Positions 37,575 through 45,798 of a stretch of 64,000 bases of DNA are shown here, piece after piece. The number at the start of each line of letters is the position of its first letter. Positions within the stretch are counted from its first letter, which is position 1. A program made the translations under genes and the position numbers. The DNA lies in the NCBI RefSeq assembly GCF_003327285.1, contig NZ_KZ848473.1, positions 1-64,000 of the forward strand, read 5' to 3'. The stretch comes from Microbacterium sorbitolivorans. Its GTDB lineage: Bacteria; Actinomycetota; Actinomycetes; Actinomycetales; Microbacteriaceae. The notes under the pieces were generated by a model that did no database searches, was not told the origin of the DNA, and was given only the letters and a program-made list of their open reading frames with translations.

Positions 37575-38585
37575 TCAGAGGGCGCGTAGCAGCGGCTGGT
37601 CGGGCTGGGTCGCGGTGCGGGCGGTGCGGAGCCGGTCAGCGAAGGCCATCGTGCCTTCGACGGCGGCGAAGAACGCCTCGATCTGCTCGTCGGTCAGGTC
37701 GGTCGCCAGCTCGTCCACGTCGTAGTGCGTCCACCACGCGTCCAGCTCGCCCCAGGTCAGCACGAACGCGCGTACCGAGAACCGCGTCGGCCCCTCGTCC
37801 CCGTCAGCGGGTCGCGCCCCGGATGCGGCCCGTTTCGGAGCCTTTCCGCGCCGGGTGGTGTGGACGCGGGCGAGCGCTTCGTCGGCCAGCTCGTGCAGCC
37901 GCCGGTCCCGCTCGGCACCGGTGTCGGCGTGTGCGTCCCGGAGACGCTGGAAGATCGGATTGACCGGCGCGCCGGCCTCGATCCGCGCCAGCCCGTCACG
38001 GGCCTGGCCGCGCAGCTCCTCAGAGACGGCGGGGTCGCCGGTCAGGCGTTGCAGGAACCCGATCTGCTCCAGCCGCGTGTAGGACGACGAGCCGGTCACC
38101 ATCCGTGCTGCCTGCGCGCGGGCATCACCGAGCGGGCCGGGTGCTGGTGGTCCCGCCGAATCGGCGGGACCATGCTTCCCGGGCTCGTGGCCGTCCTGGA
38201 ACTGGGTGGCCGCCTTCCTGCGGGCGGCGTCCTCGGCGATGAGTTCCTTGATCTCCCGGTACAGCCCGGCGGCCTCGATCGGGGTGAGGGACTTGTGGAG
38301 CTGGTTGTCGTCCTGTTCAGCGAGCAGATGCCCGAGCCGGTCCGAGATGCCCGAACGCACCCACACGCTGACGCGGCGGTGCCCGAGCTGCTTGATCGCC
38401 GCGAGCCGCCGCGCCCCGCACACCAGCGTCCCGTCCGGGGTGATCGTCGGCGGCTGCAACAGGCCGTCCCGCTCGATCGACGCCGCCAGAGCGTCGAGGT
38501 CGCCCAGGTCGGTGCGGTGCCGGCGCCCGACGGTGATGGAGTCCACCGTCCGCTCCAGCTCGATCCGCCCGTCCGGGGTGTTCAT
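37575..38585 (-). CDS. ParB-like nuclease-domain protein of the ICE
   Basis: The protein has 336 residues. The ParB-N domain contains LAASIERDGLLQPPTITPDG then GARRLAAIKQLG. A helical middle (EQDDNQLHKSLTPIEAAGLYREIKEL) follows. The C-terminus is unlike chromosomal ParB, and there is no ParA next to it. It may act in element maintenance or regulation. Its ATG overlaps the upstream stop. Confidence 0.83.
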   Translation of the reverse strand: MNTPDGRIELERTVDSITVGRRHRTDLGDLDALAASIERDGLLQPPTITPDGTLVCGARRLAAIKQLGHRRVSVWVRSGISDRLGHLLAEQDDNQLHKSLTPIEAAGLYREIKELIAEDAARRKAATQFQDGHEPGKHGPADSAGPPAPGPLGDARAQAARMVTGSSSYTRLEQIGFLQRLTGDPAVSEELRGQARDGLARIEAGAPVNPIFQRLRDAHADTGAERDRRLHELADEALARVHTTRRGKAPKRAASGARPADGDEGPTRFSVRAFVLTWGELDAWWTHYDVDELATDLTDEQIEAFFAAVEGTMAFADRLRTARTATQPDQPLLRAL

Positions 38586-39505
38586 CGGGCGCCTCGCGAC
38601 GTGTCGGTGCCGCGCGTGTTCGTGCCGGGTGCCGCCAGCGACAGGGTGAGCACGAGGTCGTCGTCGCGCAGCAGCACCGGCAGCGTCTCACCGATCAGCA
38701 GCCGCAGCAGGATGCCCCGTCCGGCGCCGGTCGCCGCGAGCTCCGCCGCGGGGCTGCCCAGCAGCGCACGCAGCAGCACCGCCCAGGTCCGGCCCGGCAT
38801 GTCGAGCAACGCGCGGGCGTGCTTGTCGCGCCGCAGCGTCTCGTAGGCGGTGTGCCGGTTCCCGACCCGGGTCAGCGCCCCGCAGACATGCTCCACCGCC
38901 GCCCGCGCGGTCCCCGCCGGCCAGCCCAGCAGCACCAGCAGGGTGATCGCATCCGCGACCGCCGCGGTCGCCGAGGTCGGTTCCGACCCGTCCCGCCCCG
39001 CGTCGTCATCGTGTTCCTCGCCGTGCCCGGTGGTGTCATGCGGATCGGTGATCTGGAAGGCGGGGTGGTAGTCGTCCAGTGGGTTCTCCCGGTCGGAGAG
39101 CCGTTCGGGGTCGTGGAACACCGAGTAGCGGGGCCGACGCGCCTGGTGGGTCGAGCACAGCAGCCCTTGGCCGCGTTCCTCGGCGATGCAGGTGATCCGC
39201 ACCGCGTGGGTGACCACCGCCCACGGGTCATCCGCGGTGCGGGCGGCCTTGCTGCGCATCACGTCGAACGCCGCCGACGCGGCCTCCCACGGGTCGAGCC
39301 GGTGCTTGTGCGCCAGGGCCGCGTACTTCTCGGCCGCGAACGCCATCAGCTCGCCCGCCACCGGGTCCTGCTCCCACGCTCCACGCCCCGCGGCGTGGAG
39401 CCGGTGCAGCAGTGCGCGCAGCCCTTCGCTGCTGCGGTAGTCCTCCGCCCGCTCGCCGCTGCTCGTCGCGTTGGTCGTGCCGGTGGTTGTGGTGTCGTCA
39501 GTCAT
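38582..39505 (-). CDS. Hypothetical ICE protein
   Basis: The protein has 307 residues from ATG 39505 (MTDDTTTTG), with GGAGG upstream. The ORF extends further upstream, but that part is not coding-like. The central region is helical with SAAFDVMRSKAARTADDPWAVVT, then a Cys-containing stretch. An Asp/Glu-rich linker and a Leu-rich end follow. I recognise no family. It is coupled to the ParB-like gene. Confidence 0.65.
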   Translation of the reverse strand: MTDDTTTTGTTNATSSGERAEDYRSSEGLRALLHRLHAAGRGAWEQDPVAGELMAFAAEKYAALAHKHRLDPWEAASAAFDVMRSKAARTADDPWAVVTHAVRITCIAEERGQGLLCSTHQARRPRYSVFHDPERLSDRENPLDDYHPAFQITDPHDTTGHGEEHDDDAGRDGSEPTSATAAVADAITLLVLLGWPAGTARAAVEHVCGALTRVGNRHTAYETLRRDKHARALLDMPGRTWAVLLRALLGSPAAELAATGAGRGILLRLLIGETLPVLLRDDDLVLTLSLAAPGTNTRGTDTSRGAR

Positions 39506-39535
39506 GGTCGGGGCACCTCCTGGCGGGCAGGTGCG

Positions 39536-39553
39536 CCCGCAGGTCCCTGCGGG
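39536..39553 (-). promoter_or_regulatory. Small hairpin in a 94-bp intergenic gap
   Basis: A stem CCCGCAG/CTGCGGG with loop GTCC lies between two minus-strand genes. It could be an attenuator or mRNA processing site. Confidence 0.3.
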
Positions 39554-39599
39554 TCTGACCTCCGCCAGCCAGGCGTCCACCACTGACCACCGCTCCCGG

Positions 39600-40010
39600 C
39601 TACCGCATCCCGACCCCGGACCGCGCCTGGGCATGGTCCGTGCCGCCGCGACGCCCGAACGCCGACAACGGCGGCAGATGCCGGGCCCGTTCGCCCGCCC
39701 ACTGCGCGCCCTTCTCGATCGGAGCGCGCAGCCGGCGGCTCCCCGCGGCGGCGAGGTCGATGCCGCCGCGCGACAGCGCCCCGCCGGCACGGGCGAACAG
39801 ATCGGTCGGGCGCACCCAGTCCACGCCCCGGCCCCGTACCTGCGCCAGCTTCTCCTTCGCGGCCCGGCGGGACGCGGCGTCCCTGATCGCGTCCGGCGTT
39901 CCCGTCGCCTCCGCATCCTCGGCCGGCGCGGTCTGTGTCTGCGGGGCGTCGTCCGGCACGCGATGCCGGCGGTACTGCTCGACCGGGTTCGTCTGGTCCT
40001 GGTCGTTCAT
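39600..40010 (-). CDS. Hypothetical ICE protein, Arg/Ala-rich
   Basis: The protein has 136 residues. A polar N-terminus is followed by helices (PDAIRDAASRRAAKEKLAQVR) and a basic C-terminus. No TM segment or known motif is visible. The ATGA overlap with the DUF2637-like gene shows coupling. Confidence 0.6.
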   Translation of the reverse strand: MNDQDQTNPVEQYRRHRVPDDAPQTQTAPAEDAEATGTPDAIRDAASRRAAKEKLAQVRGRGVDWVRPTDLFARAGGALSRGGIDLAAAGSRRLRAPIEKGAQWAGERARHLPPLSAFGRRGGTDHAQARSGVGMR

Positions 40011-40735
40011 GACGTGACTCCTTCCCTTACGGGCTCGGACCCGGGCGGGCCGGCCTCATCGCTGTGGTGCGCGTCGGGACGCTCGGGGCGGGGCAGCCAC
40101 CGGCCGACCGTCGAGGGATGCACTCCCAGGTGCCGGGCGATGGCCTTGTTCGACCACTCCCGCTCCCGTAGCTGCGCCGCCTGCGCCCGACGATCCGAAC
40201 CCGCGTCTTCACCCGCCTCGACGGGGCCGGGCGTGGCAGGCGGGGGTGCGGCCGGTGCGGGCTCGATGCCTGGCACGGTGGCCGTGGCGGGCGGCACCTC
40301 GCCCGCTGTCTCTGGCGGGTCGGCGGGACGGGCGCCGGCTCGGGTCAGGACGACGGTCAGATGGGTGATCGCCAGCAGCACCACGGGCGGCACCGCGGCG
40401 ACGGCGGCCGCGAGCGGGCCGGGCACGTCGGCGTCCGCGGCGACGACCGCGTGCAGGGAGTTCGCCGTCACCGAGACCGCCGCGCCGCCGATCAGCAGCG
40501 TCCACGGATACCAGGCCGCCTTCTCACCGGCGAGCGCCACCACGGCGACTGTGGACACCACGATCACGCCATCGACGATCAGTGGCCACGCCCACGCCTG
40601 CCCCGCACCGATCCCGGAGCGGCGGGCCAAGTCCGCCAACGCGGTGAACGACAGCCAGAACGCCCCGGCCGCGATGAACACCGTCCCGGCAACGGATGTG
40701 ACCACCGCCCAGCGCTGCCCCCGCACCCTGTTCAC
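40007..40735 (-). CDS. DUF2637-like membrane protein with C-terminal HTH
   Basis: The protein has 242 residues from a GTG. Four TM segments lie in the first 125 residues (LSFTALADLARRSGIGAGQAW is typical of DUF2637, the Streptomyces plasmid Spd-type family). A Pro/Ala linker follows. A C-terminal HTH reads EWSNKAIARHLGVHPSTVGRWL. This suggests a membrane-tethered DNA-binding protein acting in intramycelial or plasmid transfer. Confidence 0.75.
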   Translation of the reverse strand: MNRVRGQRWAVVTSVAGTVFIAAGAFWLSFTALADLARRSGIGAGQAWAWPLIVDGVIVVSTVAVVALAGEKAAWYPWTLLIGGAAVSVTANSLHAVVAADADVPGPLAAAVAAVPPVVLLAITHLTVVLTRAGARPADPPETAGEVPPATATVPGIEPAPAAPPPATPGPVEAGEDAGSDRRAQAAQLREREWSNKAIARHLGVHPSTVGRWLPRPERPDAHHSDEAGPPGSEPVREGVTS

Positions 40736-41664
40736 CCCAGGCCCCTCACCGCGCTCGCCCGTGACCCGGGATCACGTCGAGCGAGCCCGCCCGCTGGCGG
40801 GCTCGCCGAGGCGGAGCGTTCTCGGCGGGCGGCTCCCGCGTTGACGCTGCGGTAGGCGCTGTAGACGGTGCGGGTGATCTCCCGCTCGGCGAAGTCGGGC
40901 TGCTCGGCACGCACCAGCGCATCTAGAGCCTCGGAGACCGGCACGTTCCCCTCAGCCAGGCGGCACGCGGCCCAGAACAGCTTGTAGTTCCGATCGCCCT
41001 TGACCTGCCGGGACAGCCACGCCGCCAGCCGGTCCGCGTCTTCCCGTCCCGACGCCTGCCCACCTTGCCGCAATGGGCGGCGTGGCGGTGGCGGATCGAG
41101 GAAGTCGCGTAGCCGCACCGCATCCACCGGGGCGACCACACCGGTGGCCACTTGCTCGACCCGGTACGAGACCGAAGTACCGTCCAGTCGCAGCGTCGAG
41201 GGCGGGGCGATGACGTAGCCGCCGTCCCCGCGGCAATCCACGCCGGCCTTGCCGACCACCCACGACCGCTGCACCCGCCCCGAGACAGCCGGGAAGTAGG
41301 CATGCTGACCCCCGGTGGGCGTGGTCACCGTCGCCAATGGCGCCGGGATCAGACCCGCCCGAGCCGCCCGCGCATACGCCGCGTACCCATCGACACCGTG
41401 CACGTCCACATCGATCACAACCAGACCTGAGACGGCGCCGGTCGGGATGCCGATGTTCGCCTCCGGCTGCCACCGCCACCACCCCTGCACGCGCCGCGCG
41501 TCGGTCGTCGCGCGCCGGAAACCGGACGAGACGAGGGGCGTCTTCTCACCCGGCACGCACGGGAACACCGGCACCCCGGCCCGTGCCAACTCGCGCGCCG
41601 CGACCGACAACGGCAGACCGTCGAGCCGGTCGAACACGGCGGCGAGGGTTCCGGGGGCGACCAT
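40732..41664 (-). CDS. Prim-pol domain replication protein
   Basis: The protein has 310 residues from ATG 41664, which overlaps the upstream TGA; GTG 41667 is possible. The bifunctional primase/polymerase fold is marked by FPCVPGEKTP, NIGIPTG and VIDVDVHGVDG (catalytic acidic residues), then GGQHAYF. There is no helicase domain. It probably primes element replication after transfer. Confidence 0.85.
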   Translation of the reverse strand: MVAPGTLAAVFDRLDGLPLSVAARELARAGVPVFPCVPGEKTPLVSSGFRRATTDARRVQGWWRWQPEANIGIPTGAVSGLVVIDVDVHGVDGYAAYARAARAGLIPAPLATVTTPTGGQHAYFPAVSGRVQRSWVVGKAGVDCRGDGGYVIAPPSTLRLDGTSVSYRVEQVATGVVAPVDAVRLRDFLDPPPPRRPLRQGGQASGREDADRLAAWLSRQVKGDRNYKLFWAACRLAEGNVPVSEALDALVRAEQPDFAEREITRTVYSAYRSVNAGAARRERSASASPPAGGLARRDPGSRASAVRGLG

Positions 41665-42758
41665 CACAGCACCGGCCCCGGCGCCGCCTGCACCCTCCGC
41701 GGCTCACGCTCGGGCAGCGGCTCCACCCGCGGCGCCCGCTCCGGTGCCCGTTCTGGTCCAGAGTGTGCGGGTCCGGAGCGTTCGGGGGTGTCGATGCGCA
41801 GCGAGGTCGGGTTGCCGTTGCCGAGCTGGATCGTATCGAGCTGGCCCAGAACCTCGGTCGCGGTGCGCCGGACCTTCTCGCCGGTGTCGCGGATGACCTG
41901 AACCGGGTCCTTGCCGTCCACGTTCGCCGCCCACCCCGCCACATAGGGGACCGTGTAGTCGCTGGTGTCCATGCCATGCGCGGCAGCGATCATCAACGCC
42001 ACCGACTCGGCCTCGACCTCACCGGTCCCGCGATGCCGGCGGGCCTCCTGCTGGTTCGGCCCGTGCATCCGGACGTGACCCAGCTCGTGCGCGAGGGTCT
42101 TCACCTGCGCGGCCGGGTCCATGTCCGTGCGCACGAGCACTTGCCGGGTGTCGTAGTCGGTCATGCCGTTCGCGCCGCGGATCGCGTCGGCGTCTGGCAT
42201 CCGCAGCACTTCATACCCCAGCGACTCGACCTGCGCGGCCAGCCCCTCCCACAGACCGGCGGGTGCCTCGCCTTCCAGCAGCTTCGGGCTTGGCAGCTCC
42301 GGCAGTTCGGCACCGTGAGTCCGGGACACATCCCACACATGAGCGGGAACGACGCTGACGATCCGGCGCTGCACCACCTCGCCCGGGCGCGGTTTCTCGC
42401 CTTTGGTCAGGCGTCGCCACGAGGCGGGGTCCTTCGGCATCGCTGTCGCGAACCTCACCCGGACCGGCGCGCGAATCTCATAGCCGCCGCCGGCCTCGGC
42501 CCAGCGGCCCATCTTCTTCCAGTCCTGGAACCCGGCCACCCACGTCGGCGTCGGGGCCGACACCCGGCCCTGCTCGTAGGCGTCCAGGTGCTGCGCCCAG
42601 ATCAGCAGCGTGTTGTTGAACGACCTCGACCGGAACCGTGCGGCGAACTCCATCGCCCGACGCCAGTCCTCACCCGACACCAGTTCCTCGACCGAGCGCA
42701 CGATGCGTTCTTCGAGCGCGTCGAGCTTCGCTTCCCGTGTCTCGTTCCTCATCGCCAT
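41664..42758 (-). CDS. ArdC-like anti-restriction protein with zinc protease motif
   Basis: The protein has 364 residues from ATG 42758, with GGAGG upstream. The N-terminal ArdC-type ssDNA-binding region contains FAARFRSRSFNNTLLIWAQ. The central metallopeptidase motif is TLAHELGHVRMHG. The C-terminal tail is Pro/Glu/Arg-rich. ArdC-family proteins protect entering single-stranded DNA during conjugation. The gap 42759-42900 holds only SD-like repeats and no gene. Confidence 0.82.
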   Translation of the reverse strand: MAMRNETREAKLDALEERIVRSVEELVSGEDWRRAMEFAARFRSRSFNNTLLIWAQHLDAYEQGRVSAPTPTWVAGFQDWKKMGRWAEAGGGYEIRAPVRVRFATAMPKDPASWRRLTKGEKPRPGEVVQRRIVSVVPAHVWDVSRTHGAELPELPSPKLLEGEAPAGLWEGLAAQVESLGYEVLRMPDADAIRGANGMTDYDTRQVLVRTDMDPAAQVKTLAHELGHVRMHGPNQQEARRHRGTGEVEAESVALMIAAAHGMDTSDYTVPYVAGWAANVDGKDPVQVIRDTGEKVRRTATEVLGQLDTIQLGNGNPTSLRIDTPERSGPAHSGPERAPERAPRVEPLPEREPRRVQAAPGPVL

Positions 42759-42900
42759 CGCGGGACCTCCCTCCGCCAGGGCCGCCCCGGGAGGGAGCAG
42801 CCGTGCGACCACGAGGTACGCCGGGCGGATCAGGAAGACGAGACGGACGACGGAAACGAGACTGGCGACCGTCAGGCTCCGCGACGAACCCGACTGGTCT

Positions 42901-43932
42901 CTACCGGACTACCGGAGCGAGGGTGTCCTCGGTTGTCGCACGAGCTGATCCTGCGGATATCGTCGGGGCAGATGCGCGCTTCCGCCGGTTGAGTACGGAA
43001 CCTTCTCCGTAGCTCAAAGCCCGATAACCGGCGGGAGTCAGCCCGACGCTACGGCGGAACTGGCGCGTAGCGAAATCTGAATCGCTCCAACCCACCTCGC
43101 GAGCAATCAGAGCGATCGGCGCATCGGATTCGCGCAGGAGCGCGGCCATCCGCTCGGTGCGAAGCATCGTGAGATAGGCGATAGGAGACTTCCCGAACGC
43201 CTCCACGAACAAGCGGCCGAGCTGCGACTTTGAGAGATGTACCTCGTCAGCGAGCTCAGTCGTAGACCATCGTCGCTGGGGTTCAGCACGCAGGAGATCA
43301 GCTGCCCTGCGAACTTCCGCTCGCAATGGTGCGAATCGGCGATGTCGTGGCGCGGACGGCCACGTTGTAGTGCGCTGCGTCGGCGACACTCGCACCTGCG
43401 AAGTCTTGACGAAGGGCGCGATCACATCGACCAGGCTGAACCAAAGAGCCTGCATCCGGTAGAAGTTCTTCGCGGGTCGTCCTTCGATGCTTAATGCCGC
43501 CAACTCATCGAGCCAGGGCATCAGCCCCTGGGTGCGATCCTCGCCGAGGCGGAGTACCTGCGCAGGTTCGGTGTACATCGTTGCTGCGAAGTCCTGGGCG
43601 TCGAGACGGTGGCACAAGCTGCCGACGTGCTGCCAGAACACCTGGTCGATCACATAGTCCGTGTCTGCGTAGATCGTCGTTACGGTGATGTGCCCCTCGG
43701 GCTCGCTGCCACATAGAGTGTTCGCGCCGAGCAAGATTACGTCGCCGGGCCCGACGGGCTGTTCACCAAACTCACTGAAGAGGATTGCCGAGCCATCGCG
43801 AACGACGATCACCTTCACGCAGTCGTACGCGACCGGCAGGCGAGCACGGGAGATGGTTGCGGTACGAACTATGAGTGGTTCGTACCGCAACCCTCGCCTG
43901 CTTCGATCAAACGAGCTGTTCGAGGGCGCCAT
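42901..43932 (-). CDS. AraC-family regulator 1
   Basis: The protein has 343 residues from ATG 43932, with GAGG 6 bp upstream. An N-terminal cupin-type sensor reads YDCVKVIVVRDGSAILFSEFG and PGDVILLGANTLCG. Two C-terminal HTH motifs follow (WSTTELADEVHLSKSQLGRLF and IALIAREVGWSDSDFATRQFRR). It lies 40 bp downstream of MFS1, co-oriented, so it probably belongs to one operon and controls it. It is paralogous to the regulators at 49374 and 61309. Codons 14-29 overlap a perfect inverted repeat. Confidence 0.9.
   Translation of the reverse strand: MAPSNSSFDRSRRGLRYEPLIVRTATISRARLPVAYDCVKVIVVRDGSAILFSEFGEQPVGPGDVILLGANTLCGSEPEGHITVTTIYADTDYVIDQVFWQHVGSLCHRLDAQDFAATMYTEPAQVLRLGEDRTQGLMPWLDELAALSIEGRPAKNFYRMQALWFSLVDVIAPFVKTSQVRVSPTQRTTTWPSAPRHRRFAPLRAEVRRAADLLRAEPQRRWSTTELADEVHLSKSQLGRLFVEAFGKSPIAYLTMLRTERMAALLRESDAPIALIAREVGWSDSDFATRQFRRSVGLTPAGYRALSYGEGSVLNRRKRASAPTISAGSARATTEDTLAPVVR
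43855..43892. repeat. Inverted repeat inside the 5' end of AraC1
   Basis: A perfect 15-bp inverted repeat (43855-43869 with 43878-43892) has an 8-bp spacer. It encodes part of GLRYEPLIVRTAT. The same position in the two paralogues also carries an inverted repeat of different sequence. It is a candidate operator or mRNA attenuator. Confidence 0.8.
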
Positions 43933-43971
43933 AGAGCACCTCGTCCATCACATTTACGTGCTCGCGGATGC

Positions 43972-45399
43972 CTACGAACTGCCCATCGAGTCAGTGTTCG
44001 TGACTTCGACGTTGGGGAGGGCAATTCGCGCGGCAATGCCGCCTGCAATACAGAGACCAACAATTGCGAGTCCGCTGCTGAGTACGTAGGGCGATAGCCC
44101 GTGGGCGATCGACGTAAAACCCAAGCCGACGTAGACGGTGACCCCCGCGGACCCGCCGAGCTGGTCCGAGGCCCGCTGGACCCCGGACGCGACTCCCGCA
44201 TCCTCTTCTGTGACCTCGGTCACCGCCGCATACTGCAGTCCAACGAGCCCGAATCCCATGCCTGCGGCGATAAACAGCATCGCGGGGGTCAGCAGCCATG
44301 CGGGGGCTTCCAACTGCGCAGCTACAGCGATCACGATCATGCCTACTCCTGCGGAACTTAGCCCGACAACGATGCAAGAACGCGCTCCCCAGCGCCCCAA
44401 GAGGCGGGGCACGATGGTCACGGCGGCGATGAGTGCCACGGCAAGGGGCAGGAGTAGCAGACCGGCTTCCAGTGGGGAAAGACCGACTTCATCCTGTAGG
44501 TAGAACGTGAACAGCAGGAATGATGTCGAAAGCGCCGCGCTCAGTAGTGCAGTCGCAAGATTTGCTCGCACCCGTGTTCGGTTATGGAAGAAGGTCAGAG
44601 GAACCAGAGGATTCGCGGCTCGGCGTTCCACTGTGACGAACAGGCCTGCGGCGACACTCGCTCCTACCAGGGCGGCGATTGCTAGCCATGGCAGATTCCC
44701 GGTGTTCTCTCCGGCTTCGACCACCCCGAATGCGAACAGCAGGGGTGCGCTCGTCAGCAGGATCGATCCAAGGAAATCCAACGGGGCGCGCTCTTGTTTC
44801 TGGTCGCGTGGCAGGAGGACGACCGTGGCGAGCAGTACGAACAGAATGAATGGAACCGCGATGAGGAAGATCCATCGCCACCCCAGGTGTTCGGTGATGA
44901 TTCCCGAGAGCACGAATCCCAGTACGAGACCGCAGCTCGCCACTGCCGCCCAGACGCTCAGCGCACGGCTGCGAGCCTTCCCTTCGGGGAACAAGAGCAC
45001 GATCGTTGCCATCGCAGCAGGCAGGGCGAGTGCTTCACCTGCTCCCTGGAGCAACCTGGCGATCACGAGTAGCGCGAAGGAATCTGCGAGCCCTGCCATC
45101 AGAGAGGCTGCTCCGAAGATCGCGGTACCGGTGAGAAGGAGGCGGCGGCGGCCAAAGACGTCCCCCAGGCGGCCACCGAGCATGAGCAAGCCACCGCCTG
45201 CGATGGTGTAGCCGACGACCACCCATGTCAGGCCGCGCGGGTCAACGCCCAGATCGTTGCCAATGGATGGCAGCGCTACGTTGACCACGGTGACATCTAC
45301 GGCGATGAGGAATTGCAGGACAGACAGGCACACGAGGACTGCCCAGGAATGTGCGGCCGAAACTTGCGCTGGCCGCGACGATGAGGTGCTGAAAGACAT
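43972..45399 (-). CDS. 14-TM MFS drug exporter (DHA2/EmrB-QacA type), MFS1
   Basis: The protein has 475 residues. About 14 TM segments are present. Motif A is GGRLGDVFGRRRLL, motif C is a Gly-rich stretch in TM5, and the DHA2 feature WVVVGYTI is present. Export of a lipophilic antibiotic by proton antiport is likely, but the drug is unknown. The composition looks less GC-rich than the transfer genes. The start is MSFSTSSSRP with SD AGCGGAG. A leader peptide and SD-complementary segment precede it, suggesting induction by ribosome stalling. Confidence 0.85.
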   Translation of the reverse strand: MSFSTSSSRPAQVSAAHSWAVLVCLSVLQFLIAVDVTVVNVALPSIGNDLGVDPRGLTWVVVGYTIAGGGLLMLGGRLGDVFGRRRLLLTGTAIFGAASLMAGLADSFALLVIARLLQGAGEALALPAAMATIVLLFPEGKARSRALSVWAAVASCGLVLGFVLSGIITEHLGWRWIFLIAVPFILFVLLATVVLLPRDQKQERAPLDFLGSILLTSAPLLFAFGVVEAGENTGNLPWLAIAALVGASVAAGLFVTVERRAANPLVPLTFFHNRTRVRANLATALLSAALSTSFLLFTFYLQDEVGLSPLEAGLLLLPLAVALIAAVTIVPRLLGRWGARSCIVVGLSSAGVGMIVIAVAAQLEAPAWLLTPAMLFIAAGMGFGLVGLQYAAVTEVTEEDAGVASGVQRASDQLGGSAGVTVYVGLGFTSIAHGLSPYVLSSGLAIVGLCIAGGIAARIALPNVEVTNTDSMGSS

Positions 45400-45494
45400 T
45401 GAAACTCCGCTGCTCGAATGAAGAATCGGGCGACAACGTGTGTCGCTCCGAACCGACGATCAAGCGACGGAACGTGGAAACTGAAAAGTGAGAA

Positions 45495-45519
45495 GACGTT
45501 CCGCCGCTAGCGGAGCGTC
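45495..45519 (-). promoter_or_regulatory. Hairpin and anti-SD segment of the MFS1 leader
   Basis: GACG-C-TCCGC, loop TAGCG, GCGGA-A-CGTC forms a hairpin. The left arm's CTCCGCT (plus-strand positions 45509-45515) is also the exact complement of the MFS1 SD AGCGGAG (45405-45411). The two pairings exclude each other. Confidence 0.55.
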
Positions 45520-45560
45520 TCCGTCACAGCGGCAGCGGCCGCAGCAGAAGCACCTGACAT
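45507..45560 (-). CDS. Leader peptide upstream of MFS1
   Basis: This 17-residue ORF (MSGASAAAAAAVTETLR) is preceded by AGGATGGGAGG and ends at TAG, 107 nt before the MFS1 start. Its last codons are the segment that can pair with the MFS1 SD. A run of six Ala codons may be the stalling region. The layout matches translational attenuators of antibiotic-resistance genes. Confidence 0.5.
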   Translation of the reverse strand: MSGASAAAAAAVTETLR

Positions 45561-45715
45561 GCCTCCCATCCTAACCGACAGCAACTACGGATGCTTCGGC
45601 CCTGCTGTCCTACGTCCCGCGTTGAGACGCCCCGTCGACGTGGCGCCGGGCTGCGCCAGCCCGCCGCCACCCTCTCGCAGGTCACCAGAGCCACCACACG
45701 TCTTTCAGACGAGGC

Positions 45716-45755
45716 GCGAGCCGTCCCGAGTCGCATTGGATGCGATCGGGCTCGC
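45716..45755 (+). promoter_or_regulatory. Candidate oriT hairpin before the relaxase
   Basis: An imperfect long hairpin forms here: GCGAGC/GCTCGC (45716-45721 with 45750-45755), CCGA/TCGG and TCGCAT/ATGCGA around loop TGG. It has a 4-nt and a 1-nt bulge. It ends 44 bp before the relaxase start. oriT near a MobF relaxase gene often carries such a stem; the nic site is not identified. Confidence 0.4.
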
Positions 45756-45798
45756 GGGCTCACCTGCCCTCCGAACGCCGGCGGAAGGAGCAGCCCAG

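Noticed and set aside
39506..39916. Longer N-terminus for the gene ending at 38582
   Set aside because: It overlaps a coupled gene at 39600 and is Arg-rich shadow sequence; ATG 39505 has a good SD.
45559..45798. Longer start for the relaxase
   Set aside because: The extra 80 residues lack relaxase features, and a good SD precedes GTG 45799.
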